43,585 nucleotides of DNA from Syntrophobacterales bacterium (GTDB taxonomy: Bacteria > Desulfobacterota > Syntrophia > Syntrophales > UBA2210): positions 1 through 43,585 of the forward strand of contig JAHDRK010000021.1 in assembly GCA_018433345.1 (NCBI GenBank), given 5' to 3'. Within the stretch, counting starts at the first letter, position 1; each line of letters starts with the position of its first letter. A program made the position numbers and the translations under genes. Under the pieces are notes generated by a model that worked only from the letters and a program-made list of their open reading frames with translations, ran no database searches and had not been told where the DNA came from. Of the stretch, positions 36,882-43,585 are shown one piece after another.

Positions 36882-37422
36882 ATGGAACGGAAAAGAGATA
36901 TTGCCTATATCACGTCAGAGGAACAGGAGCTGGAAGAAAAATTCCGTCGCGAGGCGACGGACGAAATTATTCGACTTATACGGCGGCTGGTTCAGGCTGC
37001 GTACCTGTACACCAAGGAACTGGATAGAAAATACAATGTGAGCGCCCCGCAGCTGAACTGCCTCCGCGTTCTCGATAACGACGGGTCCTTGCCCCATTCG
37101 CGCTTGGCACAACGAATCATGGTAAAATCCAGCACCATTACCGGTGTCATTGACAGACTTGAAAGAAAGAGCTTGGCAAAGAAGGGTTGGAACGGCTTCC
37201 GATCGAAGGATAATCACCATAGAACTCACGCCGGAAGGCCGGAAGTTGGCCCGGAACGCACCGCCGCCCATTCAACAACAAATGTTTGATGGGCTCAACA
37301 AGCTGGATCCATCACAGTTAAAACAAATTATTCAAAGTCTCAGGACTCTGACATTCAGTCTCGATGCCGGCGCGATCGAAAAACAGGCGGAGCAGGAAGA
37401 CACCGCCATGTCACTCTGGTGA
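36882..37422 (+). pseudogene. MarR-family regulator, disrupted by a frameshift
   Basis: The first part (36882 to about 37175) encodes the N-terminal helices and the winged-helix DNA-binding half: APQLNCLRVLDNDG, LAQRIMVKSSTITGVIDRLERKSL. The frame then changes, and the rest (about 37185-37422) encodes VGTASDRRIITIELTPEGRKLA and the C-terminal dimerisation helix. The break lies at GCAAAGAAGGGTTGG, where one extra A shifts the frame. With that base removed, the protein would be about 179 residues and family-like. It is a recent pseudogene or a sequencing error. The 250 bases after it hold a promoter and inverted repeats. Confidence 0.8.
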
Positions 37423-37480
37423 CGTCGGACGATCCGTCCCGAGAGGAAGGTCTCTTGTTTCAGCCAAGTAGAGGCGTTTC

Positions 37481-37509
37481 TTGACAGGCTAGTTTCATTG
37501 CAATACATT
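37481..37509 (+). promoter_or_regulatory. Sigma-70 promoter candidate for the one-carbon genes
   Basis: TTGACA (37481-37486), 17 bases, TACATT (37504-37509). The -35 box is perfect. The transcript would cover the cobalamin-reactivation gene, metF and the MttB remnant. The spacer contains ATTGCAAT, a perfect 8-bp palindrome. Confidence 0.55.
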
Positions 37510-37537
37510 TTTACTGCGATTGTTTTATGTGAAACTA
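37490..37537. promoter_or_regulatory. Inverted repeat across the promoter (operator candidate)
   Basis: TAGTTTCA (37490-37497) and TGAAACTA (37530-37537) are perfect 8-bp inverted arms that flank the -10 region. TTGCAATA at 37498-37505 also occurs at 36852-36859 just ahead of the MarR gene. MarR proteins often bind palindromes over their own and neighbour promoters, so this could be a former target. Confidence 0.35.
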
Positions 37538-37673
37538 ATTATGAAAGAAATCCTCCAGGGGGCCTCAGGATGGACGGGACAAGAATACAGGAAGGGAGCT
37601 CTTTACGCCTTCCTTTTTCGGGAGGGTACAAGAAGAATGGACCCGCCTGACCTCGGAACGACACGGGCGCCGG

Positions 37674-38339
37674 TTGGAACGAATTCTCGGTGATGAGAAA
37701 AGTTCCGGCATCCGACGGATTCAAAAAATCATACAGCCCCGTCTCAGTTTTGCAATAAAAACGATAGACAGGGTCGACGGCGACTCCGTAACCTTAGAGG
37801 GCGGGGTTGTGTTGAAAAGTGGAAAGTTGGCTTGGGTGTTGGAGTGCTGCCGGCTGGCCGTATGTTTCGTTGCAACGATAGGTCCTGGAGTGGAACGGGA
37901 AATTAGCAGGTTGTCCCAGGAAGGCTGTCTCACGGATGAATACTTGCTTGATCGCATAGGATCGCTGGCGGTGGAGGCCGTGGTCGACGACTTTCAACGG
38001 GAAATGGGTGAACGATACGGTGGAGCGAACGGCGGGACGACCCTTCGTTTCAGCCCGGGATATTGTGATTGGCCGATAATGGAACAAAGAAAGATATTTT
38101 CCCTGGTCGATTCGAGGCGCGCGGGGGTGCGCCTTACACCCTCACTGCTTATGGTGCCTAGAAAGTCCATATCAGGCGTGTTCGGCATTATCGAAGAAGG
38201 CCGGCCGACATGGCGCGCCTTCAGGAACCCTTGCCTGCAATGCGATCGGCGTAGCTGCCCGGAGCGTCGGGAACCGCGCTTTTCGCCTTCGGCGGGCAGC
38301 GTTAGGAAGCGCCGTGCCGGGGCGAGAGGAGATGGTTGA
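37674..38339 (+). CDS. Cobalamin-dependent methionine synthase activation-domain protein (stand-alone)
   Basis: This protein of about 221 residues carries the SPGYCDWPIMEQRKIF stretch and GVRLTPSLLMVPRKSISGVFG, the core of the MetH activation domain, and ends with a cysteine motif CLQCDRRSCPERR. The domain helps reductively remethylate cob(II)alamin of B12 methyltransferases. The only start I can propose is a TTG at 37674 with a poor ribosome-binding site; the frame is open upstream to 37545 without an ATG or GTG start. It overlaps metF by a few bases at most. Its partner may be a MetH lacking this domain, or a corrinoid methyltransferase such as the neighbouring MttB family. Confidence 0.82.
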   Translation: MERILGDEKSSGIRRIQKIIQPRLSFAIKTIDRVDGDSVTLEGGVVLKSGKLAWVLECCRLAVCFVATIGPGVEREISRLSQEGCLTDEYLLDRIGSLAVEAVVDDFQREMGERYGGANGGTTLRFSPGYCDWPIMEQRKIFSLVDSRRAGVRLTPSLLMVPRKSISGVFGIIEEGRPTWRAFRNPCLQCDRRSCPERREPRFSPSAGSVRKRRAGARGDG

Positions 38340-38341
38340 AG

Positions 38342-39217
38342 GTGAAAATCAAAGAATTTTTTGAAACAAAACCCTGTGTAATGTCTTTCGAGGTATTCCC
38401 CCCCGTAAGGGACGGCTCCATCGACCGGCTCGTCCCCGTCATCGACCGGCTCTCGGATTTGAATCCCGATTTCATATCGGTGACCTATGGAGCCGGTGGA
38501 ACCTCCCGTGACATGACCGTGGAGATCGCTTCGTTTCTTAAAAAGAAAGGCACTGTGGAGGCGATGGCGCATCTTACTTGCGTGGGGGCCTCCAGAGAGC
38601 AGATAGATACCGTACTCCAAGAGCTGAAAGCCAACGGCGTCATAAATATACTTGCCCTTCGGGGCGATCCCCCCGAAGGACAGGGGCGTTTTGAAAAGCC
38701 TAAAAACGGGTTTGGCTATGCCTCGGAGCTGGTTGAATATACAGGAACCTATAAATTCTTCTGTATCGGTGTGGCGGGCTATCCAGAGGGACACCTGGAA
38801 GCGCCCAGTTTCGAGAAAGACATCGAGAATCTAAAAAAGAAAGTGGACGCCGGATCGGACTTCATCATTACTCAGCTCTTTTTCAATAACGAATATTTCT
38901 ATCGCTTCAGGGACGCCGCGACGAAAGCGGGCATAAACGTTCCTGTCGTTCCAGGCATATTTCCCATCATCAGTTACGGTCAGATAAAAAAATTCACCGA
39001 GCTTTGCGGCGCCACGCTGCCGCCGGATCTGCGGGAGAAGCTCGAGAGGGCGCGTGACGACAAACAGGCAGTGGAACGAATCGGCATTGACCATGCCCTT
39101 AAACAAAGCGAGGATCTCCTGAAGCAAGGTGTTCCGGGGTTTCATTTTTACAGCATGAATCGCTCTCATCACGTGGAGGAGATTTTACGCAATTTAAGCT
39201 TACCAGGGAGGTCCTGA
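38342..39217 (+). CDS. metF: Methylenetetrahydrofolate reductase
   Basis: This 291-residue FAD enzyme reduces methylene-THF to methyl-THF for methionine synthesis or the methyl branch of the Wood-Ljungdahl pathway. It has the N-terminal SFEVFPP motif with its catalytic Glu, ISVTYGAGGTSRD, LALRGDPP, the AGYPEGH motif, and FIITQLFFNNEYF. A GTG at 38342 with AGGAG upstream is my choice; a TTG two codons earlier is open. It shares one base with the MttB-like start (TGATG). The gene itself is intact although both sides are damaged. Confidence 0.94.
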   Translation: MKIKEFFETKPCVMSFEVFPPVRDGSIDRLVPVIDRLSDLNPDFISVTYGAGGTSRDMTVEIASFLKKKGTVEAMAHLTCVGASREQIDTVLQELKANGVINILALRGDPPEGQGRFEKPKNGFGYASELVEYTGTYKFFCIGVAGYPEGHLEAPSFEKDIENLKKKVDAGSDFIITQLFFNNEYFYRFRDAATKAGINVPVVPGIFPIISYGQIKKFTELCGATLPPDLREKLERARDDKQAVERIGIDHALKQSEDLLKQGVPGFHFYSMNRSHHVEEILRNLSLPGRS

Positions 39218-40089
39218 TGAATGTGACATGGAGGCAGGGGGGGACCTACAAACCACTTACGGGGGAAGCGAAACAAAAGATACACGAAACGTCCCTGCGC
39301 GTGTTCGAAGAGGTGGGTATCGAGGTTCGGTTGCCGGAGGCCCGCCGGTTGTTCCTCGGCGCAGGCGCGAAACCCGGTGAAAGAGAAGACGTTTTGACGA
39401 TTCCGCCTGAGATGGTTGAAAAACTCGTTAATGCGGGCGCCGCCCAGATGGCCCAATACTACAAACTGCCCTACTATGCCACGGCGGGCATGACCGATGC
39501 CAAGGTATCGGAGGCACAGGCGGGATACGAATCGGCCGTTACAAACACCAACGTTACATCCCTGAATTGGCCGACATCGGATATAGGCAGGAATGGGTTG
39601 CAGCCGGTGCGACGGATATACGGGAGAAGGCCGCCGAAAAGGTGCGGAGCTTGTTGGCGGAGTCCCCTTCTTTGTACATTTCGGGAGACCAAGAGGAATG
39701 GCTGATGCGGCTCATTCCGGGATTGACGAAACCGGAGAGGCTCGACAGTGTCCTCGCGATGGCGCCGCTCATTGCCGGAGGGGAAGAGAGGCTGAGGGGA
39801 AACCCGATATTGTCTTTCATCACCTGCCTAGTGAAAAGTCCCCTCCAGTTTGTTGACGACACGACCCAATCGTTTATCGAGATCTGCCGTCGAAACATTC
39901 CCGTGGTGGGTTCTTCATCGCCCCAGGCGGGAACCACGGCGCCCTCCACGGAGGCGGGAATCATCGCCCGGACAAACGCGGAGGTATTGGCGGGAATCAC
40001 CCTGGGACAGTTGGCGAGCCCCGGCGCTCCCATATTATACGGCACCGTGCCGGAGAGAACGCGAATGGACAACCTGGCCGACTCCTATC
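39217..40089 (+). pseudogene. MttB-family (trimethylamine/betaine-type) corrinoid methyltransferase, deleted and rearranged remnant
   Basis: The start overlaps metF by one base and encodes a normal MttB N-terminus to about residue 71 (39429). It then jumps to the late region NAGAAQMAQYYKLPYY, TAGMTDAKVSEAQAGYE, then at 39540-39549 changes frame into the C-terminal end KHQRYIPELADI, VAAGATDIREKAAEKV. From about 39719 a middle portion follows: AGGEERLRGNPILSF, SPQAGTTAPST, NAEVLAGITLGQLASPGAPILYG. The order N, late, C-terminal, middle fits two tandem mttB genes reduced by deletions. No TAG is in frame at TDAK, where pyrrolysine sits in Pyl-type MttB, so it looks like the non-Pyl group. Confidence 0.8.
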
Positions 40090-40756
40090 AGGAAATGTAC
40101 GAAGAAAGTTGTGTCCACGGTGCCATAGCCAACTTACTGGCGGGACGGTTCATTAAGGGCAAGGCGGATTGCGTCTTGTCGGGAGAGGTGCCGACGAGTT
40201 CTTTGCCGGTTACGATGGCCAGTTCCGGGCGGGGGACAATCCCGAAGAACGGGCGGGCATGGTCGACTACGCCATCGAGGCGGCGCACGACACGGTGCTG
40301 CAACGGCTCGACCGGCTCAACGCGGCGAACGGCTACGAAAGCCGTGTGCCCTTTCTGGATTCGGCGGTTATCGACTTCGCCCTGAAGATCCCCCTGGAGT
40401 GCAAGATTCGAGAACCCGAGATGGAGGGAAAGTGGATACTCCGGCGGGCCTTCGAGGGTATCTTGCCCGATCATCTCATTTACCAGACCAAGCGGTTTTT
40501 CTCACAGGGATCGGGGGTTTCGTCCGTCATGCGCCGGTTGGCCGAGAAAAAATTTTCAGAGGCCGACCTGGAGGAATTCAACCGAAGACCCGGCAACCCG
40601 CTTCTTTCGTCGGTGGAAGAACTCTATTATCACCGAATTTTCAAGAGAACTTTTCCCGACCCATGCTTCGATCGGCTGGTGGAAAGATGGGACCCCCTCA
40701 GGCCGGCGTTTTTTCCCGCTTGGGTGAAGCCGGACGCGGCGTATCCCGGAATGTAA
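40090..40756 (+). pseudogene. Asparagine synthase C-terminal-domain remnant, frameshifted
   Basis: The first part, in the frame of the MttB remnant, has AIANLLAGRFIKGKADCVLSGE, shown here to 20 residues as ANLLAGRFIKGKADCVLSGE. The next part, in another frame, continues GADEFFAGYDGQF, ANGYESRVPFLDSAVIDFALKIP and the C-terminal domain to the stop at 40756. Reading GAGAGGTGCC as GAGAGGGTGCC would restore the LSGEGADE motif, so one G was lost near 40186-40190. The N-terminal glutaminase domain and the first half of the synthase domain are absent. It is fused directly to MttB sequence, and no start codon of its own is visible. Confidence 0.8.
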
Positions 40757-40810
40757 GACGGCGCCGACCCCGGCCTTGTTTAAATGTAGGTGCCTGTCGG
40801 TTTCCATAAA

Positions 40811-40839
40811 GACCCCACGATCGCTTTCTTCGCGGGGTC
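40811..40839 (-). terminator. Hairpin terminator candidate for the universal stress gene
   Basis: GACCCC and GGGGTC form a 6-bp stem around a 17-base loop with inner CG pairs. On the minus strand it is followed by TTTATGG. It lies 42 bases after the usp stop. It could also act on the plus-strand remnant. Confidence 0.45.
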
Positions 40840-40880
40840 GATCTATTTGAAGGTTCGGCGCCGCCGATAGTCTTGGTGGT

Positions 40881-41330
40881 TTATTCTTTTTTCTTGGTGG
40901 ACTCCGGTCGTATCAGAAGTACGGGAATATGGGCGTCTTGAAGAACTCGCAGCGCGACGCTCCCGAACATGAATCTCTTCATCCCCGTGTAGCCATGCGT
41001 GGCGATTACTATGAGATCCACGTCGTTATTCTTGGCATATTCTATTATGGTATTAGCGACGGCGCCTTCCGTTACTTCGACATCGACGTCTATGCCCTTC
41101 GCCGCGAGACGCGAGCGCACATCGGAAAGGTATTCTTCGGCCCTATCCATCTGGGATTTCGTGACGGCTACTATGTCTATACCCTCAGGTATCCAGGCCA
41201 CGGGGATATCCACCACGTGTAGGAGAATGACTTTCCCCAGGGCGCCGCTTTCAGCAAGTTTTTCAACTTCCGGCAGGGCGCATTCGGCAAGCTCCGACAT
41301 ATCCAGCGGTACGAGAACTTTTTTGTACAT
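40881..41330 (-). CDS. Universal stress protein, UspA family
   Basis: This 149-residue cytoplasmic protein has the ATP-binding pattern G-x2-G-x9-GS in THGYTGMKRFMFGS, so it is of the ATP-binding UspA/UspFG type. It begins MYKKVLVPLDMSELAECAL and has VDLIVIATHG in the fourth strand. An AAAGGAGG site precedes the ATG. It stands alone; a TATAAT motif lies upstream near 41480, without a good -35. Confidence 0.93.
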   Translation of the reverse strand: MYKKVLVPLDMSELAECALPEVEKLAESGALGKVILLHVVDIPVAWIPEGIDIVAVTKSQMDRAEEYLSDVRSRLAAKGIDVDVEVTEGAVANTIIEYAKNNDVDLIVIATHGYTGMKRFMFGSVALRVLQDAHIPVLLIRPESTKKKE

Positions 41331-41569
41331 GACAGGTGCCTCCTTTCATCATTGATAAATGTAATTGTCGATGTTCCTCGAGGGATCCCTTCTTTGTTCT
41401 TTCTGCGCGCGGAAAACCCAGTCCATGGACTTTCCCCGCACATCACGATCGCCCCTCACCCGTGGCCTCTTGCACCTCGATTATAATTCTTTTCGGCACA
41501 ATTACCAGCTTTTTAATGGAAAACAGACTTTTCCCTACTGAAAACATTCAAATCGCCCAACCCAAGATC
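41331..41569. other. Intergenic region upstream of the universal stress gene
   Basis: In these 239 bases I see only the ribosome-binding site of the usp gene and a minus-strand TATAAT with no clear -35 box. No gene or repeat was found. Confidence 0.4.
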
Positions 41570-43543
41570 TCAGAAAGGGGCGTACTCCTTCTCGATCCGT
41601 TCGATCGCCTCCTGATGTTCTTCCCACTTTTCATAGAGAGGATCGAGGTCGGCCTTAAGTTGGGCGTGTTCTTTCCGAAGGGATTCCAGGAGCCTTTCGT
41701 CGCCGAAGGTTTCCCGCCTGGTAAAGGCCTCCTCTATTTCCCCCAGCCTGGATTCCTTCTCTTCTATGGCCGCTTCCACCGACTCCCGGGCCGACCTGAG
41801 AGGTTTGATCTTTCGATGTTTCTCCTGCCTTGCCCGGGCCTCTTCCCTCTTTTTCAGGCGATTCGGAGAATGGGTCCCCCTTTTTTTCGCGACCTCTCCA
41901 GCAGGCGATGCCGTCTCTTCCTTTAACCGATGAATCCGTTCCAGGTATTCGTTCAGGGTCCCGCCGAAGAGGTCGAAGCCCTTGTCCCCGAAGACCACCA
42001 CCCGGTTTGCCAGGGGGGCGAGAAAATCACGGTCGTGCGACACGATAAAACAGGTTCCCCTGAAATCTCTGAGACGCTGTTGAAGCACCTCCTTCGAAGA
42101 GGCATCGAGGTGGTTCGTCGGTTCATCAAGGATCAGGAAATTGGCGGGTTCGAGCAGCATTTTCGCCAGTGCCAGACGGCTTTTTTCTCCCCCCGAGAGA
42201 ACCGAGACCGGCTTGAAGGCGTCGTCCCCTGAAAAGAGGAAGGATCCCAAGAGGTTTCGCAATTCGGTGGGCGACCTGCCCGGAGCCCTTTCCTCCAAGA
42301 TTTCCAGGACCGTTTTGTCGGGATGAAGCTGTTCCGCCAGATCCTGGCTGTAGTAGGCGATCACGACGTGGTGGCCCGGGACGCACTGTCCTTCCTGGTA
42401 AGGTTCTATGCCCGCCATGATCCGGGCGAGCGTCGATTTGCCCGACCCGTTTGCCCCTAAACAGGCGATGCGGTCCCCCCTCTCCACAGCCAGGGACAGG
42501 TTGTCAAGGACCGTCTTGTCCCCATAACGCTTTCCCAGACGCTTCAACTCCATCACCAATCGTCCCGAACGAGGAGGATCGGGGAAGGCAAATCCGATTT
42601 TTCGTTCCTTTTCATCGATTTCCACGATGGGCTCGAGTCTTTCCAGCATCTTCAGACGGCTTTGAACCTGGGCCGACTTGGTGCTCTTGTATCGAAACCG
42701 CTCCACGAAACGAGACGTATGTTCCACCAGTTTCTTGCGGTTGGCGTGGGCCGCTTCGGCAATCCTGCGGCGATTTTCTTTCTGCTGAAGGTAGGATGAA
42801 TAATTGCCCCCATATTCCGTCGCCTTGCCACGGGATATCTCGAGCACCCGGTTCACCAGGGTATCGAGGAAACGGCTGTCGTGCGAGACGAGCAGAAGCG
42901 ATCCCTCGTAGGATTTAAGATAGTCTTCGATCCATTCGAGGGATTCCAGGTCGAGGTGGTTGGTAGGTTCGTCCAACAACAGCACCGATGGCTCGGCAAG
43001 AAGAAGCTTGGCCAGTTCTATGCGCATATGCCATCCACCACTGAACTCTTCCGTCCGACGCGACAGATCCCTTTCGGAGAATCCCAATCCGAAGAGGATT
43101 TCCCGTATTTTAGCCTCTTTTTTATATCCCTCGCGCCTTTCCATGTCGTGCTGGGCCCGTCCAAGCTCGTCCATGAGGGCGTGGAGTTCCGTCGACGAGG
43201 AATCGGTGACCTCCGCGAGCTTTTCAATTTGAGCCGCCAGGTCGGCTATCCGTTCTTCCAAGCGTAGAATGTCCTCAAAGGCCTTCCAGGTTTCCTCCAG
43301 GAGGGTCCGTCCCCGGTGATACACGCCTTCCTGGGGCAGATAACCCACCGACGCGGTTCGGGCGCGACCCACTGATCCCGAATCGGGTTCGATCCTGCCG
43401 GCGATTATTCCAAGCAGGGTCGACTTGCCTGCGCCGTTCGCCCCCAGCAGGGCGATCCTGTCGTTCGGATTCACTTGGAAAGAGAAAGGTTCGAAAAGTA
43501 TTTTTTCTCCGTAGCGTTTTGAAAGATTGAAAAGCGTTATCAT
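41570..43543 (-). CDS. ABC-F family ATPase (ribosome-associated, Uup/EttA-like)
   Basis: This 657-residue protein has two ABC ATPase domains and no membrane segments. Walker A loops are GANGAGKSTL and GANGSGKSTL; signature motifs are FSGGWHMR and LSGGEKSR; Walker B ends in LLLDEPTNHLDL and LILDEPTNHLDA. A linker of about 80 residues between the domains is the P-site tRNA interaction motif region (RRRIAEAAHANRKKL). The C-terminal tail from about 570 is a coiled coil like the Uup/YheS type. ABC-F proteins act on stalled ribosomes or give antibiotic protection. I choose the ATG at 43543; a TTG six codons upstream is also open. Confidence 0.93.
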   Translation of the reverse strand: MITLFNLSKRYGEKILFEPFSFQVNPNDRIALLGANGAGKSTLLGIIAGRIEPDSGSVGRARTASVGYLPQEGVYHRGRTLLEETWKAFEDILRLEERIADLAAQIEKLAEVTDSSSTELHALMDELGRAQHDMERREGYKKEAKIREILFGLGFSERDLSRRTEEFSGGWHMRIELAKLLLAEPSVLLLDEPTNHLDLESLEWIEDYLKSYEGSLLLVSHDSRFLDTLVNRVLEISRGKATEYGGNYSSYLQQKENRRRIAEAAHANRKKLVEHTSRFVERFRYKSTKSAQVQSRLKMLERLEPIVEIDEKERKIGFAFPDPPRSGRLVMELKRLGKRYGDKTVLDNLSLAVERGDRIACLGANGSGKSTLARIMAGIEPYQEGQCVPGHHVVIAYYSQDLAEQLHPDKTVLEILEERAPGRSPTELRNLLGSFLFSGDDAFKPVSVLSGGEKSRLALAKMLLEPANFLILDEPTNHLDASSKEVLQQRLRDFRGTCFIVSHDRDFLAPLANRVVVFGDKGFDLFGGTLNEYLERIHRLKEETASPAGEVAKKRGTHSPNRLKKREEARARQEKHRKIKPLRSARESVEAAIEEKESRLGEIEEAFTRRETFGDERLLESLRKEHAQLKADLDPLYEKWEEHQEAIERIEKEYAPF

Positions 43544-43585
43544 GGCGTGGTTTGTCGTCAATCACCTCGCCCCGCAAGGAAAGCC

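Noticed and set aside
37521..37536. A second parS-like sequence TGTTTTATGTGAAACT
   Set aside because: It has three mismatches to the 16-bp consensus and is better explained as one arm of a promoter inverted repeat.
39460..39520. Pyrrolysine (TAG) in the MttB-like sequence
   Set aside because: No in-frame TAG is present in the TAGMTDAK region. The letters TAG there are amino acids, and the codon at the expected place is ATG.
39217..40756. Programmed frameshifting to make one MttB fusion protein
   Set aside because: The blocks are out of family order and the last belongs to asparagine synthase. Deletion decay or misassembly explains this better.

Overview
The window reads as the origin-proximal part of the chromosome of an anaerobic, Gram-negative bacterium. 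The best guess is a Desulfobacterota ('Deltaproteobacteria') lineage. The reasons are a 2-oxoacid:ferredoxin oxidoreductase, a pyrophosphate-type phosphofructokinase, heptose and Kdo genes for LPS, a sigma-54 two-component system, an MttB/MetF one-carbon locus, and a probable selenoprotein. The lineage is inference; there is no rRNA here.

Layout. All genes from 1 to 23.6 kb lie on the minus strand. From right to left in transcription order they are: rsmG-parA-parB-dnaA-dnaN-gyrB-gyrA (replication and segregation, with no recF between dnaN and gyrB); a TauE/SafE exporter; archease-rtcB (RNA ligation); trxB; an FmdB-type zinc ribbon; lgt; a Sec-type NADH oxidase/CoA-disulfide reductase with a zinc-ribbon partner; a hypothetical protein; a ThDP enzyme of unknown substrate; PPi-PFK; and korD-korA-korB (korB runs off the left edge). 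From 23.8 to 30.8 kb genes lie on the plus strand: a TrmJ-like methyltransferase, then kdnB-kdnA-hldD-kdsB (predicted 8-amino-Kdo and heptose supply for LPS), an FAH-family protein, a small membrane protein and an HhH-GPD glycosylase whose last codons contain a perfect parS site. From 31 to 36.6 kb a YjbQ protein and a histidine kinase/sigma-54 activator pair face a DegP/HtrA protease that has its own sigma-54 promoter, which suggests an envelope-stress module. From 36.9 to 40.8 kb is a partly decayed one-carbon locus: a frameshifted MarR regulator, an intact cobalamin-reactivation protein and MetF, then a mosaic of MttB fragments fused to an asparagine-synthase remnant. The window ends with a universal stress protein and an ABC-F ATPase.

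Main discovery. The flavoprotein at 6481-7815 has an in-frame TGA exactly where its family carries the catalytic redox cysteine. It is followed at the correct distance by an 8-bp perfect hairpin with a GGU loop, the form of a bacterial SECIS element. I read it as a selenocysteine-containing NADH oxidase/CoA-disulfide reductase-type enzyme. Other leads are the Kdo8N cluster, the sigma-54/DegP circuit with candidate enhancer repeats, the parS site inside a coding end, and the MttB deletion mosaic.
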